A stretch of 64,000 nt of DNA from Gentiana macrophylla. Taxonomy: Eukaryota; Streptophyta; Magnoliopsida; Gentianales; Gentianaceae. The notes beneath the pieces are model-generated. The model worked only from the letters and a program-made list of their open reading frames with translations, was not told the DNA's origin and did no database searches. The position numbers and the translations under genes are program-made. The stretch is taken from assembly GCA_026214975.1 (NCBI GenBank), contig CM047805.1, positions 5,580,001 through 5,644,000 on the forward strand, read 5' to 3'. Each line of letters starts with the position of its first letter. Position 1 is the first letter of the stretch. Shown piece after piece: positions 32,418-44,107 of this stretch.

Positions 32418-33565
32418 AAAATAGGTTTTTGTCCAAAAAGACAAATTTGTGACTTAATAGGGTTTCCAGGACACATTTATTTTATAAGGACAAAATATAA
32501 TCTATTTGACTAAATTACCCTTTTTTTCCTTTCCCCTTACATGTTTTAACAGCCAGACTTCAGCGTTCCTTATCCCCAAATTTTGGCCGCCTGTGCGTTG
32601 ATTGTACGCTGCAATTGGGAGATGGTGAAGAAGCTGCCGGAGAAGAATAGGTGCGGCGGAGGGGAAGAATCTGAAGGAGAAGGTGCCGGAGAAGAGAAGA
32701 AGATGCCGGAATTTTCCGGAGAAGAGAAGAATCTGCAAATCAGCCTGTCTTTCGATTCTTTGCAATCCTTAACAATGGCGGGCTTTGAAGTCGGTGCTTT
32801 TCCGTTCAATCCGGACGGTGGGGGGCCGCCGGATGCCTCTCTGTCTGGTCACCAATCCAATGTTCCGTTTGCTCCTTTTTCGAGGTCGGAGAAGCTCGGC
32901 CGGATTGCTGATTGGACTAGAACAGCTAACCCTGGTCGTTCTGGATCGAAGAATATATCTCATTCGGCTTTTGATTTCTCCGTCGATGATTTGTTTGCTA
33001 CCTTAGTCGCAGATGAAGATTCGTCTTTCCGGTTGGTTGACAACACTACCACCAAGACCCCGATTCATCTCCTATGTATGCGTGCCGCTTGGTACGGGAC
33101 CATATGCACCGACGAAGGAGTTAACGGCGGCCATGGTTGCCGGAGAAGCGGTTTTTTTTTTTTGAAAAAGTTTAGGGTTATTACTATTAATTTTGTAACG
33201 TTAGTATATTTTTTGGTGTACTTTATCTATTTTATGGACCGTTACTACTTGTTTACTAGCCGTTACTATATTTTACGGTCATTTATTACTTCTTTTTAAG
33301 TCATTTATTACTTGTTCTTAGATCATTATTACTTGTTTATTGGTCACATTACTCTTTCATTATATGTTACTGACATTTTATGAAATACATTACTACTTGT
33401 TTCTTGGTCATTTACTATTTATTTTTTCTTGGTTACATTACGATTTATCTAGCGTTACTACGTGTTTAATGTGTAAAAGGGTATTTTTGTCCATTTATTA
33501 TGAATTTGTCCTTGTTAATCACATAACATGTACTAACGTCTTTCTAGACTCATTTATAATTTTTT
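32418..33565 (+). mobile_element. Pack-type element carrying an eIF3d gene fragment (copy A)
   Basis: Its ends match, inverted, those of 55075-56290. The left 32418-32605 (ATAGGTTTTTGTCC through CCCCAAATTTTGGCCGCCTG) pairs with 56290-56080, and the right 33095-33565 (CCGACGAAGGAGTTAACGGC through TAAAAGGGTATTTTTG) pairs with 55515-55075. Between the conserved ends the two copies carry unrelated sequence. Here it is the start of a host translation-factor gene. Read in reverse, both copies have an ATG-initiated MAAVNSF(A/V)GA peptide at one conserved end and AQAAKIWG at the other. No transposase and no clear terminal inverted repeat were seen, so the superfamily is open. Confidence 0.65.
32583..33299 (+). 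pseudogene. Chimeric ORF: element sequence fused to the eIF3d N-terminus
   Basis: An uninterrupted 238-codon frame. Residues 1-64 come from the element and an adjoining Glu/Gly/Lys-rich piece. Residues 65 to about 156 (32775-33048) are the N-terminus of plant eukaryotic initiation factor 3 subunit d, including its own start Met: FEVGAFPFNPDG, GPPDAS, NVPFAPFSRSEKLGRIADWT and EDSSFRLVD all fit. One conserved Trp (PDGWGPP) is Gly here. The match stops before the conserved KPPPRPKFGPKWRF-type segment, and the frame runs into the element's other end. eIF3d is about 580 residues, so this cannot be a working subunit. It may be a transcribed fragment, if at all. Confidence 0.85.
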
Positions 33566-33598
33566 TTCTCCTTATGGCCCCTTCCCCCTATATAAAAC

Positions 33599-33727
33599 TT
33601 GTTTTTTTTTCTTTCTTTTCCCGAAAACGAAATATACGTACGCACAATTTTTTTCCCACTAGGACTTGAATCCGGATACTCCGGGTTGAAGGTCACGGTG
33701 ATTACAACTGGACCAATGTCTCATTGG
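33599..33727 (-). mobile_element. tRNA-derived SINE with 11-bp target-site duplication
   Basis: CTATATAAAAC is repeated exactly at 33588-33598 and 33728-33738. The minus strand reads head to tail: GAGACATTGGTCCAGTTGTAA (box A region), GGATTCAAGTCCTAG (box B), then an A-rich tail at the left duplication. The body is 129 bp. It differs in sequence from the SINE at 26651. Confidence 0.88.
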
Positions 33728-33761
33728 CTATATAAAACATAATTCAGACTGCATACCTAAT

Positions 33762-35465
33762 TGTTGGACTTATTTCTATGTTTTGATGATGAGTGCCAGA
33801 CTAGCTGTTATAGTGCAAAGGCAAAAAGATGTCTAGATCAAATGTATAGGCTTATTAGAGTTTGATTCATAAATAGGTTTGATCAAACAAGCACTGTAAA
33901 GGGCTGCTGATTCATATCAGCAGACTGGTGAATGTCAGTAGGGTAGATAGGTCAGTAGACTAGCCTTGAACCTCTTTGAAGACGAAAGGTGAGGTTCAAA
34001 CTCAGTAAATGAAGGCTAAGGGATCAAACTTAGTAATTTAAGTCAAGGATATGGAATTAGAATTTAGGCAAGTCTGTGATGACCTAAACTGATTACATAT
34101 GCCTTGTGAAGAAGGTCTAAGTTCCATAAGTTGGATGATGTTTGGAACTTGGTTATAATTAAAAAGGTGTAATCTAACTTCACATATAAAAGTTAGATAA
34201 AAGAAATCAGCTGCATTGTATTTTATACACAAACAATATGTTTGTTTCAACAGATCGATTGGTATCTCATGAGATGATGAACTCTTTGATATAATACCTC
34301 GATTAAATCAAGATTATATTGGAAGATTACATGGATAAGGACAGCCAACTACCTCTGACTTATCAAACAAATCAAGGGCTGAGATTAAACAGACGTTAGG
34401 ATGATTCATATTTTTATCCAATGGTTACAAGTCAAAGGGTGGACAGACTGCACTGTCAAAAAGGAATTCTGACAGTGTCAGTCCTATGAATAGTGACAGA
34501 ATGCAAATCAGATGGGACAAAAACAAGGAACGGTTGTATTTGAATTTCAAATACAAGTCACATGCATTCCTGCCTATAAATAGAGGACTTTCAACTCATA
34601 AACAACATGATGAAAATTAACAAACTTTGAAGAGATATTACTGAGCTGAAAAACACCCTGCTGAACCTACTGAACTTAAATCTACTGATCTAGAAAAAGT
34701 CTTCAAGTGTATTCTACATTCAAGCTACATCAAGCATACACACTTGAAGCCGTAAGTCTTGATTATATCATCCTAATCAAGCTCGCCAGAATGAATCATT
34801 TATTTGATTCAATCTTTATTTTATAAAGAACCTCTTGAAGACAGTGAAGCACGGTTGTGTGAAAGATCGTTGTTTGTGGTGGAGTGGTGAAGAAGAAATC
34901 CTACCCTTCAAGAACCAAAGTGGAAGACTCGGGAGCAAACAATCCTACATGTTCCCATTTTTCAGTTTGTGAAGCCATAGTTATTGGTGAAGGACAAGCA
35001 ACCTTAGGAATCTTTGTATAAGCTACATCAAAGATCTCTAGTGAATTTCCTCCAACATCACGGGGAGAAGAGTGGGTGACAGGATTACACCACGGAACCA
35101 CTATAAAATCTCGCCTATTTACTTTCAAAGATTTACTTTACGCACTTAGTTTATTTTACACATCAACCTCTCTGAATCTAGCAACCGAAATCACACACTT
35201 GCACTCAATGAGTATCTAATACTTAGTATCATATTTAACAACAAGTATTAAGGCTTAATTTTGATATAATTCCATTGCACAAATTCAAAGAATCGAGGCT
35301 GTCGATGACTACTCATTTATCGGCCAAGCTTATCGAAGTCTCAGATCTGAGAAGTATCAAGTAGCTCTTTGAAAGTCAAGTTGCAGAATTTGTTAACTCC
35401 AAAGTTTTAAGTGTTAAGTTTATTCACCCCTCTAAACTTAACCAAAGCCTTTCAAGGGACCAACA
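33762..35465 (+). repeat. 5' LTR of the outer Sirevirus
   Basis: Starts TGTTGGACTT and ends GGGACCAACA, 1,704 bp. TATA box TATAAATA at 34575-34582. Differences from the 3' LTR cluster where the latter has CTG or CAG (for example 33965-33995 against 52904-52931). Confidence 0.95.
34575..34582 (+). promoter_or_regulatory. TATA box of the outer Sirevirus LTR
   Basis: TATAAATA within CTGCCTATAAATAGAGG, conserved in the 3' LTR near 53511 and, as CCCTATAAATACAC, in the inner element (41374-41381). Confidence 0.7.
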
Positions 35466-35466
35466 A

Positions 35467-35479
35467 TTGGTATCGGAGC
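35467..35479 (+). other. Primer binding site of the outer Sirevirus
   Basis: TTGGTATCGGAGC immediately follows the 5' LTR and is like the initiator-tRNA-Met site TGGTATCAGAGC with one change. Confidence 0.8.
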
Positions 35480-35572
35480 AGTGCTTCTATTCTGAAGAAA
35501 TCCTACTTGTTGTGCTTGTGAAAATTCTTTGAAACTTTCTTTCAAGTTATTGATTTTCAAAGACTTGCATCA

Positions 35573-37919
35573 TGGATAACACACAGTATGCTAGAACTAT
35601 CTTTGATGTGTTCTTTAGATAAATTTGATGAGTATAAACGTCGAATGCAGAGCTTACCTTGCGCAAGTCATGATGAGATGATGGATGTACTAAGCGATGG
35701 ACCCTTTGGAGATTACCAAGGCGAGAATAAAGTGGGTGATACAACCGAGTACATTCCTAAACCAAAAGAGAATGGAATGCGAACAAGCGAGAAAAAGAGC
35801 AAACCTCAACAATATTGCTATTGACATCATTTACGTAACCTTGGATAGCAATATGTACATGAAGGTTAAAGATTGCAAAGATCGCAAAGGAACTTTGGGA
35901 CAAGATACATCTCGATCTGTGAAGGCAGCGATGCAATAAAGAAGAATAAAATCAGTGTGGCGGTAAAAGGTTCCAAAAGTTCAAAATGTCTTAAATGAAA
36001 CCATTGAGCAAATGGAGTCTAGATTTAATGCAATCTGGATGAACTTACCTGCTTGAGTGTAAGTTATTCAAAAGAAGAAATAAACACTAAAATCTTGGAG
36101 GCTCTGCACACGCAAAAGATGTTTGGAAAATGAAGGTGACTGCAATAGAAGAAATGAGAAAGTTGCATGAAGAAAACACCTTCAAGTTGTTTTCGATTGC
36201 ATGAAGAAAACACCTTCAAGTTGTTTTAGGATCTCAAGGCTTATGAATTTAGCAAAAGCTTGTACCGAGATCGAAAGGAAGAGCCAAAGACTATCTTGCA
36301 TTGGTCGCTTCACATCAAGAAGAAACATCAGGAGGACAAGATGATCTCATTGGATGAGATGCAAGAGCGATTGCCCTCTTGAGCAAGAAAATCAGATGAT
36401 GAAGAGTGGAAAGGCCCTTCAAGAAATTTCACAAAGAGGCCTCTTGAAAGAAGGAAAGAAGAATCAAAGAAAGATAATGACTATCAGTGCTTTCATTGCA
36501 AGAAACCAGGACACTTCAAACTCGATCATCCGAGTTAAAACAAAGCAAGGAACCCGATTATCTTTGCTTCAACCGCAAGAAGCCTGGACATTTTAGACAC
36601 GATTGTCGGACTCATCAAGACCAAGAGTCAACAAAGAAGACATGGCAAGAAAGCTATGGTTCTTTGAAGATGAATCGAGGATATGAAGTAGAATCAAAAA
36701 GGAAATGAATCGGATGACACAAACATTGGTTCTTTGAGATGGAAGATTATGCTTTGATGGCCAATATGGATGGGCGAGGAGGTATACAACATCAGATCTC
36801 GTCAATACTCCTCGCTGGAAGTGATTGTGAATCAACTTGTGGTTCAAATCCTAGAAATTTCGACAACAATGAGACTTTGGATGCCATCCTTAATCAATCG
36901 AGGATAATACAATCTGGTTATGAGATTGTGAAGGCGTAAAAAAGCTCTGGAATTGGAAGTTGGAAGATTGAAAGTTTGAATTAAGGGTTCTCAAAGGTAA
37001 AGAAAAAGATGTTGGGCGAGAATCGGTATAAGTCTGCTTTGAACATCCAGCTGACCTCTCGAATTTCTTTGAACCATCTTGTTCCATCTTTGCATACAAA
37101 TCGGGAAAGCCTTATTGGGATAGAAGCAGGGCTTGGATTTGGAACTCAACAATCTAACAAGATTGGATCCAAGAAGGTCATTTGAACCTAGTAGTACTGT
37201 GAATTGGTCCTAAGTTTGTACACCGCACTAGATCCAACTCCCGATAAGGTTGCCGAGGCGAAGAAACCCAATGAGAATGCTTCAAGGAAGCAAAATCGAG
37301 AAGTCAAAGAAGTCAACGACTCTAATAAAAGAATAAATCTAAAAATATGATTTCTTTGTGCCTTCTAAGCTTTGTCGATAGCAGAGACACTGCTACCAAG
37401 TCCTTTGGACCACGAAGGGTAAGAAACAGAAATATTCCAAGGATAAGAATCCTAAACCCAAAAATGTTAATCATTCAAGGATACTTATCTCGGGGAAAGG
37501 TAGACTGTTCCTCATCGATGATGATGGAATATTCCCGCATCTAATGCTAAAGCAGTAAGTATAACCATGCTACTAGGGTAAAACCTAGGCAATGGAATCA
37601 GCAAAGGACTTATAAAAGGCCTCAGCAGGGACCTCAGCAGACTCCATATTACAGGGTTGTTCCTAACAGACAGCAAACTAATGGTTATGCTAATGTTTCT
37701 AACAACCAAAGTCACTTCAAACAGCATTATAAACCAAAAGGCCAGAAAACATATGTGAATCCTACACAACCTACTGTTAGAACTTATGGATGTGTAGAAT
37801 ACATGTATGAACCAAAGTATGACACTTTTAGGAGAAGACCTTATGGAAACTTACCAAAAGTCATTCTTACTACTGACCACTATGGACCCAAATAGGTTTG
37901 GGTACCTAAAATGTATTAA
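35573..37919 (+). pseudogene. Gag of the outer Sirevirus (multiply frameshifted)
   Basis: From ATG at 35573 the pieces FDEYKRRMQSL, DVLSDGPF, PKPKENGM and NNIAIDIIYVTLDSNMYMKV follow the usual order of Sirevirus gag in at least three frames. Two zinc-knuckle-like motifs lie near 36490 (CFHCKKPGHFK) and 36570 (LCFNRKKPGHFRHDC); the second has lost its second Cys. The end GPK-stop-VWVPKMY-stop (37886-37919) shows a TAG where Gln is normal, then the usual gag stop. Confidence 0.8.
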
Positions 37920-37929
37920 CTTTGTTTTG

Positions 37930-38160
37930 TAGGGTGTCTGGTACTTTGACAGTGAATGTTCCAGACATATGACAAAGAATAAGCACTGTTTGTCAAACTT
38001 TGTGGCAGAAGATGGTCCAAGGGTGAATTTTGGCAACAAGAATACACCTGGATACACAAGAGGATATGGCACACTTGTGAGGAATGGACTTACAATCAAG
38101 AATGTTGCATATGTGGAAGAATTTGGACTACAACTTGCCGAGCCTTTGGACAATTCGTGA
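37930..38160 (+). pseudogene. Protease of the outer Sirevirus
   Basis: VWYFDSECSRHMTKNK (37936 onward) is the Sirevirus protease motif, in which the active-site DSG reads DSE. It is followed by GPRVNFGNKNTPGYTRGYG and IKNVAYVEEF. Changing Gly after the catalytic Asp-Ser would be expected to inactivate it. Confidence 0.8.
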
Positions 38161-38289
38161 CATGGGATACAAGGTCACTTTCGACAAAAACAAGCTGTAT
38201 TGTCATTAGTGAAAGAGGTGATCAAGTTGTATTGGTGGTAGAAGACAACAAAACATGTATGTGTGTGGATTGGTCTCTGCAGCCTTCAG

Positions 38290-39290
38290 AAACTGCTGAT
38301 TGTGCATACCAAATCGAACTCAATTGGTTATGGCACAAGAAGTTGAATCACTTAAACTTTGATGATATAAATCGGTTGGTGAAGAAGAAGAAGTGGTGAT
38401 TGGTTTTACGAGATCACATTCAAAAAGGATGCTATATGTGATGCATGTCGTGAGGTAAACAAATAAAGTTAAGTTTCAAGTCAAAGACTAAACAATCAAC
38501 TAATAGAGTGTTGGAGCTTATGCATATGGATCTTTTTGGACCAATAACTCCAACAAGTGTAACAGGAAAGAAGTACACTTTAGTGGTTGTGGATGATTAT
38601 TCAAGGTACACTTGGGTGATATTTATGAACAAGAAAAGTGAAACACTCAAAAGCATGCCTAATCTTTTGAAGAGATTACAGAATGAGAAAAGTTTAATGA
38701 AGAATAAAGATAAGATCGGATCGAGTCATTGAATTTCTCAACAAAGTTATAAGAGAATATTGTGAATGAGAATGGTGTACTACATCAACTTGTCTCTTTT
38801 GGTACACCTCAAAAAATGGGGTTCTTTGAAAAAAAGAAATAGAACTTTAAAGGAAGCAGGAAGGACAATGATTTGTGAAGCATTGCTACGAAAGATATTG
38901 GGTCAAGCAGATCAATACAACATGCTATACACAAAACAGAACATCAGTGAACAAGAAGCTGCTCAAGACACCTTATGAGGTTTGGAATGGAAGAAAACCA
39001 AATATATCCTACTTCCATCCATTTGGAAGCAAATGTTTTATCCTAAATCACAAGGTTCATTTGAAGACTTTCCAACCAAAGTCAGATGAAGGGATTTTCT
39101 TGGGATATTCTTGGCCAAACAAGGCATTGAGTCTTGAACAAGAGGTCATGAAACATGAAGAAACAATCCATGTTGTGTTTGATGAACCTAAGTTCACTGG
39201 TATGGAAGATGAAGATTGTGAACTGCTTGAGAATCAACAAGTCACTAATCCAGTTGTGTTGAAGTTTTGGAAAGATTCAATGACTTAAAA
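38290..39290 (+). pseudogene. GAG-pre-integrase domain and integrase of the outer Sirevirus
   Basis: LWHKKLNHLNFDDINRLVKK (about 38330) gives the His pair of the zinc finger, with its Cys pair near 38440. MHMDLFGPITP (38520) carries the first catalytic Asp and VVDDYSRYTWV follows. The middle with the second Asp and Glu is frameshifted (38700-38900). 38960-39290 holds KTPYEVWNGRKPNISYFHPFG and the GIFLGYSWPNKA segment. Confidence 0.85.
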
Positions 39291-39413
39291 GTTTTCGATC
39301 ATCGCCCTCTTTGAACACCTGCTTTGGTGACATTCTTGATGCAACAAGCTGAAGCAATTGAAGGATCTGCTTGAACCCCTGTTGTTGAAGAAGCTCTGGC
39401 AGACCCTACGAAG

Positions 39414-40440
39414 ATGAGGTTCACGATAATCATACTAACCGAGAATCCACAATGGTTAAGGAATCACCTGCTTGAACAAGTTATTGGCAATGTACAAACA
39501 AGGTGTAAGGACGAAGACAACCTGGAAGCTATGTTTACTTGTTTTCTATCTCAAATGGAACCTAAAGTTGTTGAAGAAGCAATTTCAGATCCAGATTGGA
39601 TAATTGCTATGCAAGAGGAATTAAATAATTTGAAAGAAATCAAGTTTGGACACTAGTTGAAAGGCCAAGTCATGCAAATATCATTGGTACAAAGTGGGTA
39701 TACAGAAATAAACTTGATGAATCTGGTACCATTGTAAGGAATAAGGCTAGACTAGTTGCAAAAGGCTATTCTCAAGCAGAAGGAATAGATTTTGATGAAA
39801 CTTATGCACCTGTTGCAAGATTGGAAGCTATCGATTATTCTTGGCACATCTTTGCATATAAGAACTTCAAAGTATATCAAATGGATGTCAAAAGTGCTTT
39901 TCTGAATGGCATTCTAGAGGAGGAAGTGTATGTACAGCAACCTCCTGGATTTGAAGTTAAAGATCAAGAAGATAAAGTGTATAGACTCAACAAAGCACTT
40001 TATGGATTAAAACAAGCACCAAGAGCATAGTATGAGACTCTATCTCAATTCTTGGTGGATAATGGTTTTACAAAAGGCACCATTGACAAGACACTTTTCA
40101 GAATCAGTGAAGGACAAAGACACCTGCTTTGATGCATGATTTATGTTGATGACATAATCTTTGGTTCTGAAAATGATTTACTTTGTGAAAAGTTTGCACA
40201 TCTAATGAAGAGTAAATTCCAAATGAGTATGATGGGAGAAATGAACTACTTTTTGGGATTGCAAGTCAAGCAGATGAAAGATGGAATCTTCATTCATCAA
40301 ACCAAGTATACCAAGGAGTTCCTGAAGAAGTTTGGTATGGAAAATAGCACTAAGATATCAACTCCAATGAGTACAAATATCAGATTGGATGAAGATAAAG
40401 AAGGCAAAGACGTTGATCAGACTCTATCTGAAGGATGATA
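39414..40440 (+). pseudogene. Reverse transcriptase of the outer Sirevirus
   Basis: Pieces in order: [15 protein letters not shown] (39590), then in another frame [31 protein letters not shown] and [14 protein letters not shown] (39690-39830), [19 protein letters not shown] and [15 protein letters not shown] (39880-40030), and the catalytic MIYVDDIIFGS (40136). YVDD is intact. Frames change near 39650 and 40130, and TAG replaces Trp at 40028-40030. Confidence 0.9.
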
Positions 40441-40621
40441 GGCGATCTGTTGTACCATCTTGCCGCCAGACTGATATATCCTTTGATGTAGGTGTTTGTG
40501 CAAGATTTCAATCTAAACCTAAAGAAAGTCACTTAGGTGCAGTCAAGAGAGTTCTCAAGTATCTAAAGGAGACTTTGGGAGTAGGGATATGGTATTCCAA
40601 GGATGGGAGCTTCAAAGTTAT

Positions 40622-42355
40622 TGTTGGAAATATTATTTATGTTTTGATGATGATTCGTCACGTAATTAGACAAATCACTTACAACCCATGATGATGAAGT
40701 CGTAACTAACTGTTATAGTGCATAGTGAAAGAAGAAGCAAGAAATGGTCAGAGATAAATGTATAAGTTCTATCAGAGTCCGAACTTTGTATAGGTTGTTT
40801 CGGACAAGCATTGTAATAGAATAGGAACTAGGAGAGCAATTTGGGTCACAATAAGGAAACCGAGTTATAGTAAGAAAAGCGAGATATGCACAAGAAGGCG
40901 AGGGTTCAAACTCGATTATACAAGAACCGAAGAAGAAGGTAAGTTATTTGAGGATACTGAATCAGTTGGCTTATCTAGAAGATCAAGAAGCGGGGACACA
41001 AACTCAGTTGTTGAAGATTGAAGAACTGAGGTGGCAAACTCAGTTAGAAGCTGATCAAGTCGTGACTATAAGTCAGGATTCAGGCAAGTCTGTGGTGACC
41101 TGAAACTGAGTTATGGATCATGTATAACTGAATAATCTTAAGGACAAAGATTATCAGTTACCAAGAAAGAAGAAACTGATTGGTGTACTCTGACTTAGTC
41201 AATTGAAGTCAGATAGTAAGTATACAAGGTACTCAGTTTTGAAGAAGAGTAGAAAACTGAGTTAAGGCCTTAATTGAATTTAAACTATCAATACGACAAA
41301 AGATCGTACATATGAACGTTGGCTAAATGACAAGTGTAACGGCTACAAGAGCTAGTAACCGTCACATCACCCCTATAAATACACAAGAAAATCACTCAAG
41401 AAAGAGAGAGGAGGATCAGAAAAAGAGCTTTACAAGCATATATTCAAGATCCAAATCCAGATCCATAAAAATCGAGATCATATTTAATCGAGATAAAGGA
41501 AGCCAATGAAATTGCCTTGAAGACTTCAAAGAAGGATCCGGTAACCCACAAAGGGGAAAAGAAGGCATCTTGGAGCTACAAAGTCGAGATCGAGGAAGAA
41601 TCAAACGACTCATTTGAATTAATCCTTGATCAACTCTAAACCTAACCTTTGTGAAAAAGGGTTGGTGTGCATAGTTTGATGAGAGCAATTCTACCTTTCT
41701 TCATACGGTGTTGCTCACGATTGGTGCGATCTGGATTTGTGTTTGTGAGTGGTGAGTGGTGAAGGAGCAATTCCACCTCCGAAGATCGATTGTGCAGAGT
41801 GAAGGAGCAATCTCACCTTTCTTCATTTTGTGTAGAGCAGTGAAACTAGGGTGTCGTGAAGGATTTGTCATAATTGCTAGGATTTTGTAATGGTTATCTC
41901 ATTATTGTAGTGATACCTCCTACGCCACAGGAGAAGGGGAGACGTACGGGATTACACCACCCGGAACTTCCATAAACAAATCTTGTGTTGATTTACTTTA
42001 TGCATCTGTGTTTGTTTTATTTATTGCATTACCTCTCAAAGGCAAACACTGTATTAATCGAGTCAAGACTTAAGCGATACATAGAATGTCTAGTTTTCTA
42101 TTTTACACATCTATTGCACTAAAGGCTAGTTTTATCCGCTGCCAGTTAACGAAACTAAATATAAGTCAGTAATAACTTATATTCAGTTAAGCTAACTGAA
42201 CTCCGCACAAGTTAAAGGGATAGGAACACAACTGAAGATCAGTTTAAGTTTCAGAGAAACTTAGTTCCTGGGACTTTTCCAGTTCAGGATTAGTTTTTGG
42301 TGACAAGTTTATTCACCCCCTCTAAACTTGTGTTAGCCTTTCCAAGGGACCAACA
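40622..42355 (+). repeat. 5' LTR of the nested Sirevirus
   Basis: TGTTGGAAATATT to GGGACCAACA, 1,734 bp, with TATAAATA at 41374-41381. The primer site TTGGTATCGGAGC follows at 42357-42369. Related to the truncated LTR at 62010-63482. Confidence 0.95.
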
Positions 42356-42454
42356 ATTGGTATCGGAGCAGTTCTTTCACTTGAAAGAAGATCCAAGTAT
42401 ACCTTTTAAACCAATTGTTGAAGACCCCTCACTGTATCAGTTCACTTAGTTTCA

Positions 42455-43234
42455 ATGTCTACATTTAGAGCTAGAAGTTGGCTTATTCACCCCCTAACTA
42501 ATTGCTTGCAAAATATATCTGATTTTCAGGATCAAATGATCGAAAGGTTCAGTACGACAAATATTTATACAAATCCAGAACCTCAACTCAGTGATGAAGT
42601 GGATACAAACTTCAATGATCACCTTAAAGAATCCAGAGGAGTTCCATCACTAAGAGACCTCTCAAAAGAAGAAGGAAAGGAATTGTTGCAAATAGATATT
42701 GATATTGAAGATTCATTACAAACAACAAGAGAATGTACAAACTATATCGAATCATCAAGAAAAAGGTACATTCTTTCACTCGCTTATCACTTGTCGAACT
42801 CGATCGAGAGAAACTCTGATCTTGTCAATTTAACCGAAAAACTCTCCTTGGAATTGGAACAAAAAGACAAAGAACTTGACAAAGCAAAAGATTGGAATGA
42901 GTTTCTAGAAACTGAGTTGTCATATTTTGCTGAAAGGACAATGCTCAGTAAAGTTGACAAAGGCAATGATAATCCCCCACCCCTACCCAGTCTTGGGATC
43001 TCAACAAGTACAAACTTTAGAAATCAAGATACTGGAAGACCTGGTAGATTACACAAAGAAATTAAAGATGTCAAATCTAAAAGAATCCTTGTGAAATCAA
43101 CTAAGGTTGAGCGAAATGGTTTATCTAGAAAAGAGTTGAGAAGGTATAATTCTCTCAACCAAGAAACTGGAAGTAATACTTCAGTAACTAACCCAGCTGG
43201 ACCCAAGAAGATATGGGTACCGAGGAAAACTTAA
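42455..43234 (+). pseudogene. Gag C-terminal portion of the nested element
   Basis: An intact 259-codon frame. It has a coiled-coil-like middle (about residues 85-165: SRKRYILSLAYHL, TEKLSLELEQKDKELDKAKD) and ends GPKKIWVPRKT, the characteristic Sirevirus gag terminus (compare 37886-37919). The capsid core and zinc knuckles are absent, so the 5' half was lost. The stop is followed by CTGTTTTGCAGG. Confidence 0.75.
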
Positions 43235-43395
43235 ACTGTTTTGCAGGAAAAGTCAGTTTACATTGCAAAATCCTCAGAAAACTGACTTCTACACAAAACC
43301 GAGATGGCAAAAGCTGATGGAGGACAAATTGGTCAATAGCAGAAAACTTTCCAGCTACCATCTGACGTTTGGGCTGACATGACAAATCACTCGAA

Positions 43396-43405
43396 GCCAC
43401 GTGTC
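43396..43405 (+). promoter_or_regulatory. G-box/ABRE motif before the nested post-pol ORF
   Basis: GCCACGTGTC, 148 bp before the ATG at 43553. The same ten bases occur at the equivalent place in the outer element (48364-48373). A weak TATA-like CATTTAAAAAC lies at about 43467. Confidence 0.5.
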
Positions 43406-43552
43406 GATCTGGGAGAAAAAGTAGATGTACATCCCTACATAATCTCATTGATTGTGACACGACTCTCATTTAAAAACGATTGAAAGACAAAATCTTGACG
43501 AAATCCTGCTCTCCCAAAATCAAGCATTCAAGAATCCCCAATTCAAAAATCA

Positions 43553-44107
43553 ATGGAGCAATACAATATTGACGAAGGAATCACAACAAGCCTGGACGCA
43601 TTCTGTCAAAAATTCTCAAACTCCAATCTTTCAATTCAAATTGCAAAGAAGATTAAAAAGATTCGAGGTTTGGAAAATTTGATTGATACAAAGGTCTATA
43701 CCTTATGTCCAGACGGCATTAGAGATTTCTTCAGGAATGCTGAAATCACCAACAATGGAAGAAGCTTCAAAACGACTGTTCAAGACAAAAACTTCACCAT
43801 TGATGAACAACCGCTTTCCCTGGTGTTCCGTCTCAGATATAATTGGAGGCTCTCCATCCTTCACCTTTGGGAAAGAGGAAAAGACAAGCTTTGGAACATC
43901 ACCATAAACAATAAGAAGGAGAAGAATTTTGGTGGCTCTATATATCGCCAGAAAGGAGAATTCGCATTCCTAACAATTCTTCTGACAAAAAATGTCATTG
44001 GTCATGCTCGAAATTTCTACACTCTCTCAACGGACAAAATGAAAATGATTTATGCCATTTTGTTTGAGGAAAGATTTAATTGGAACAAATTTATACTCAA
44101 TCGTTGA
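43553..44107 (+). pseudogene. Post-pol ORF of the nested Sirevirus, first part
   Basis: 184 codons. IAKKIKKIRGLENLIDTKVY...IRDFFRNAEI (about residues 30-67) parallels INIGRRIRRYAGLESVLNIRLE...VVSFWRNIQK at the start of the outer post-pol ORF (48640-48770), so the two are homologous. The frame then shifts; 44052-44234, 44426-44689 and others are its continuation. Such ORFs have been called env-like in Sireviruses, but I see no signal peptide or membrane anchor. Confidence 0.6.
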
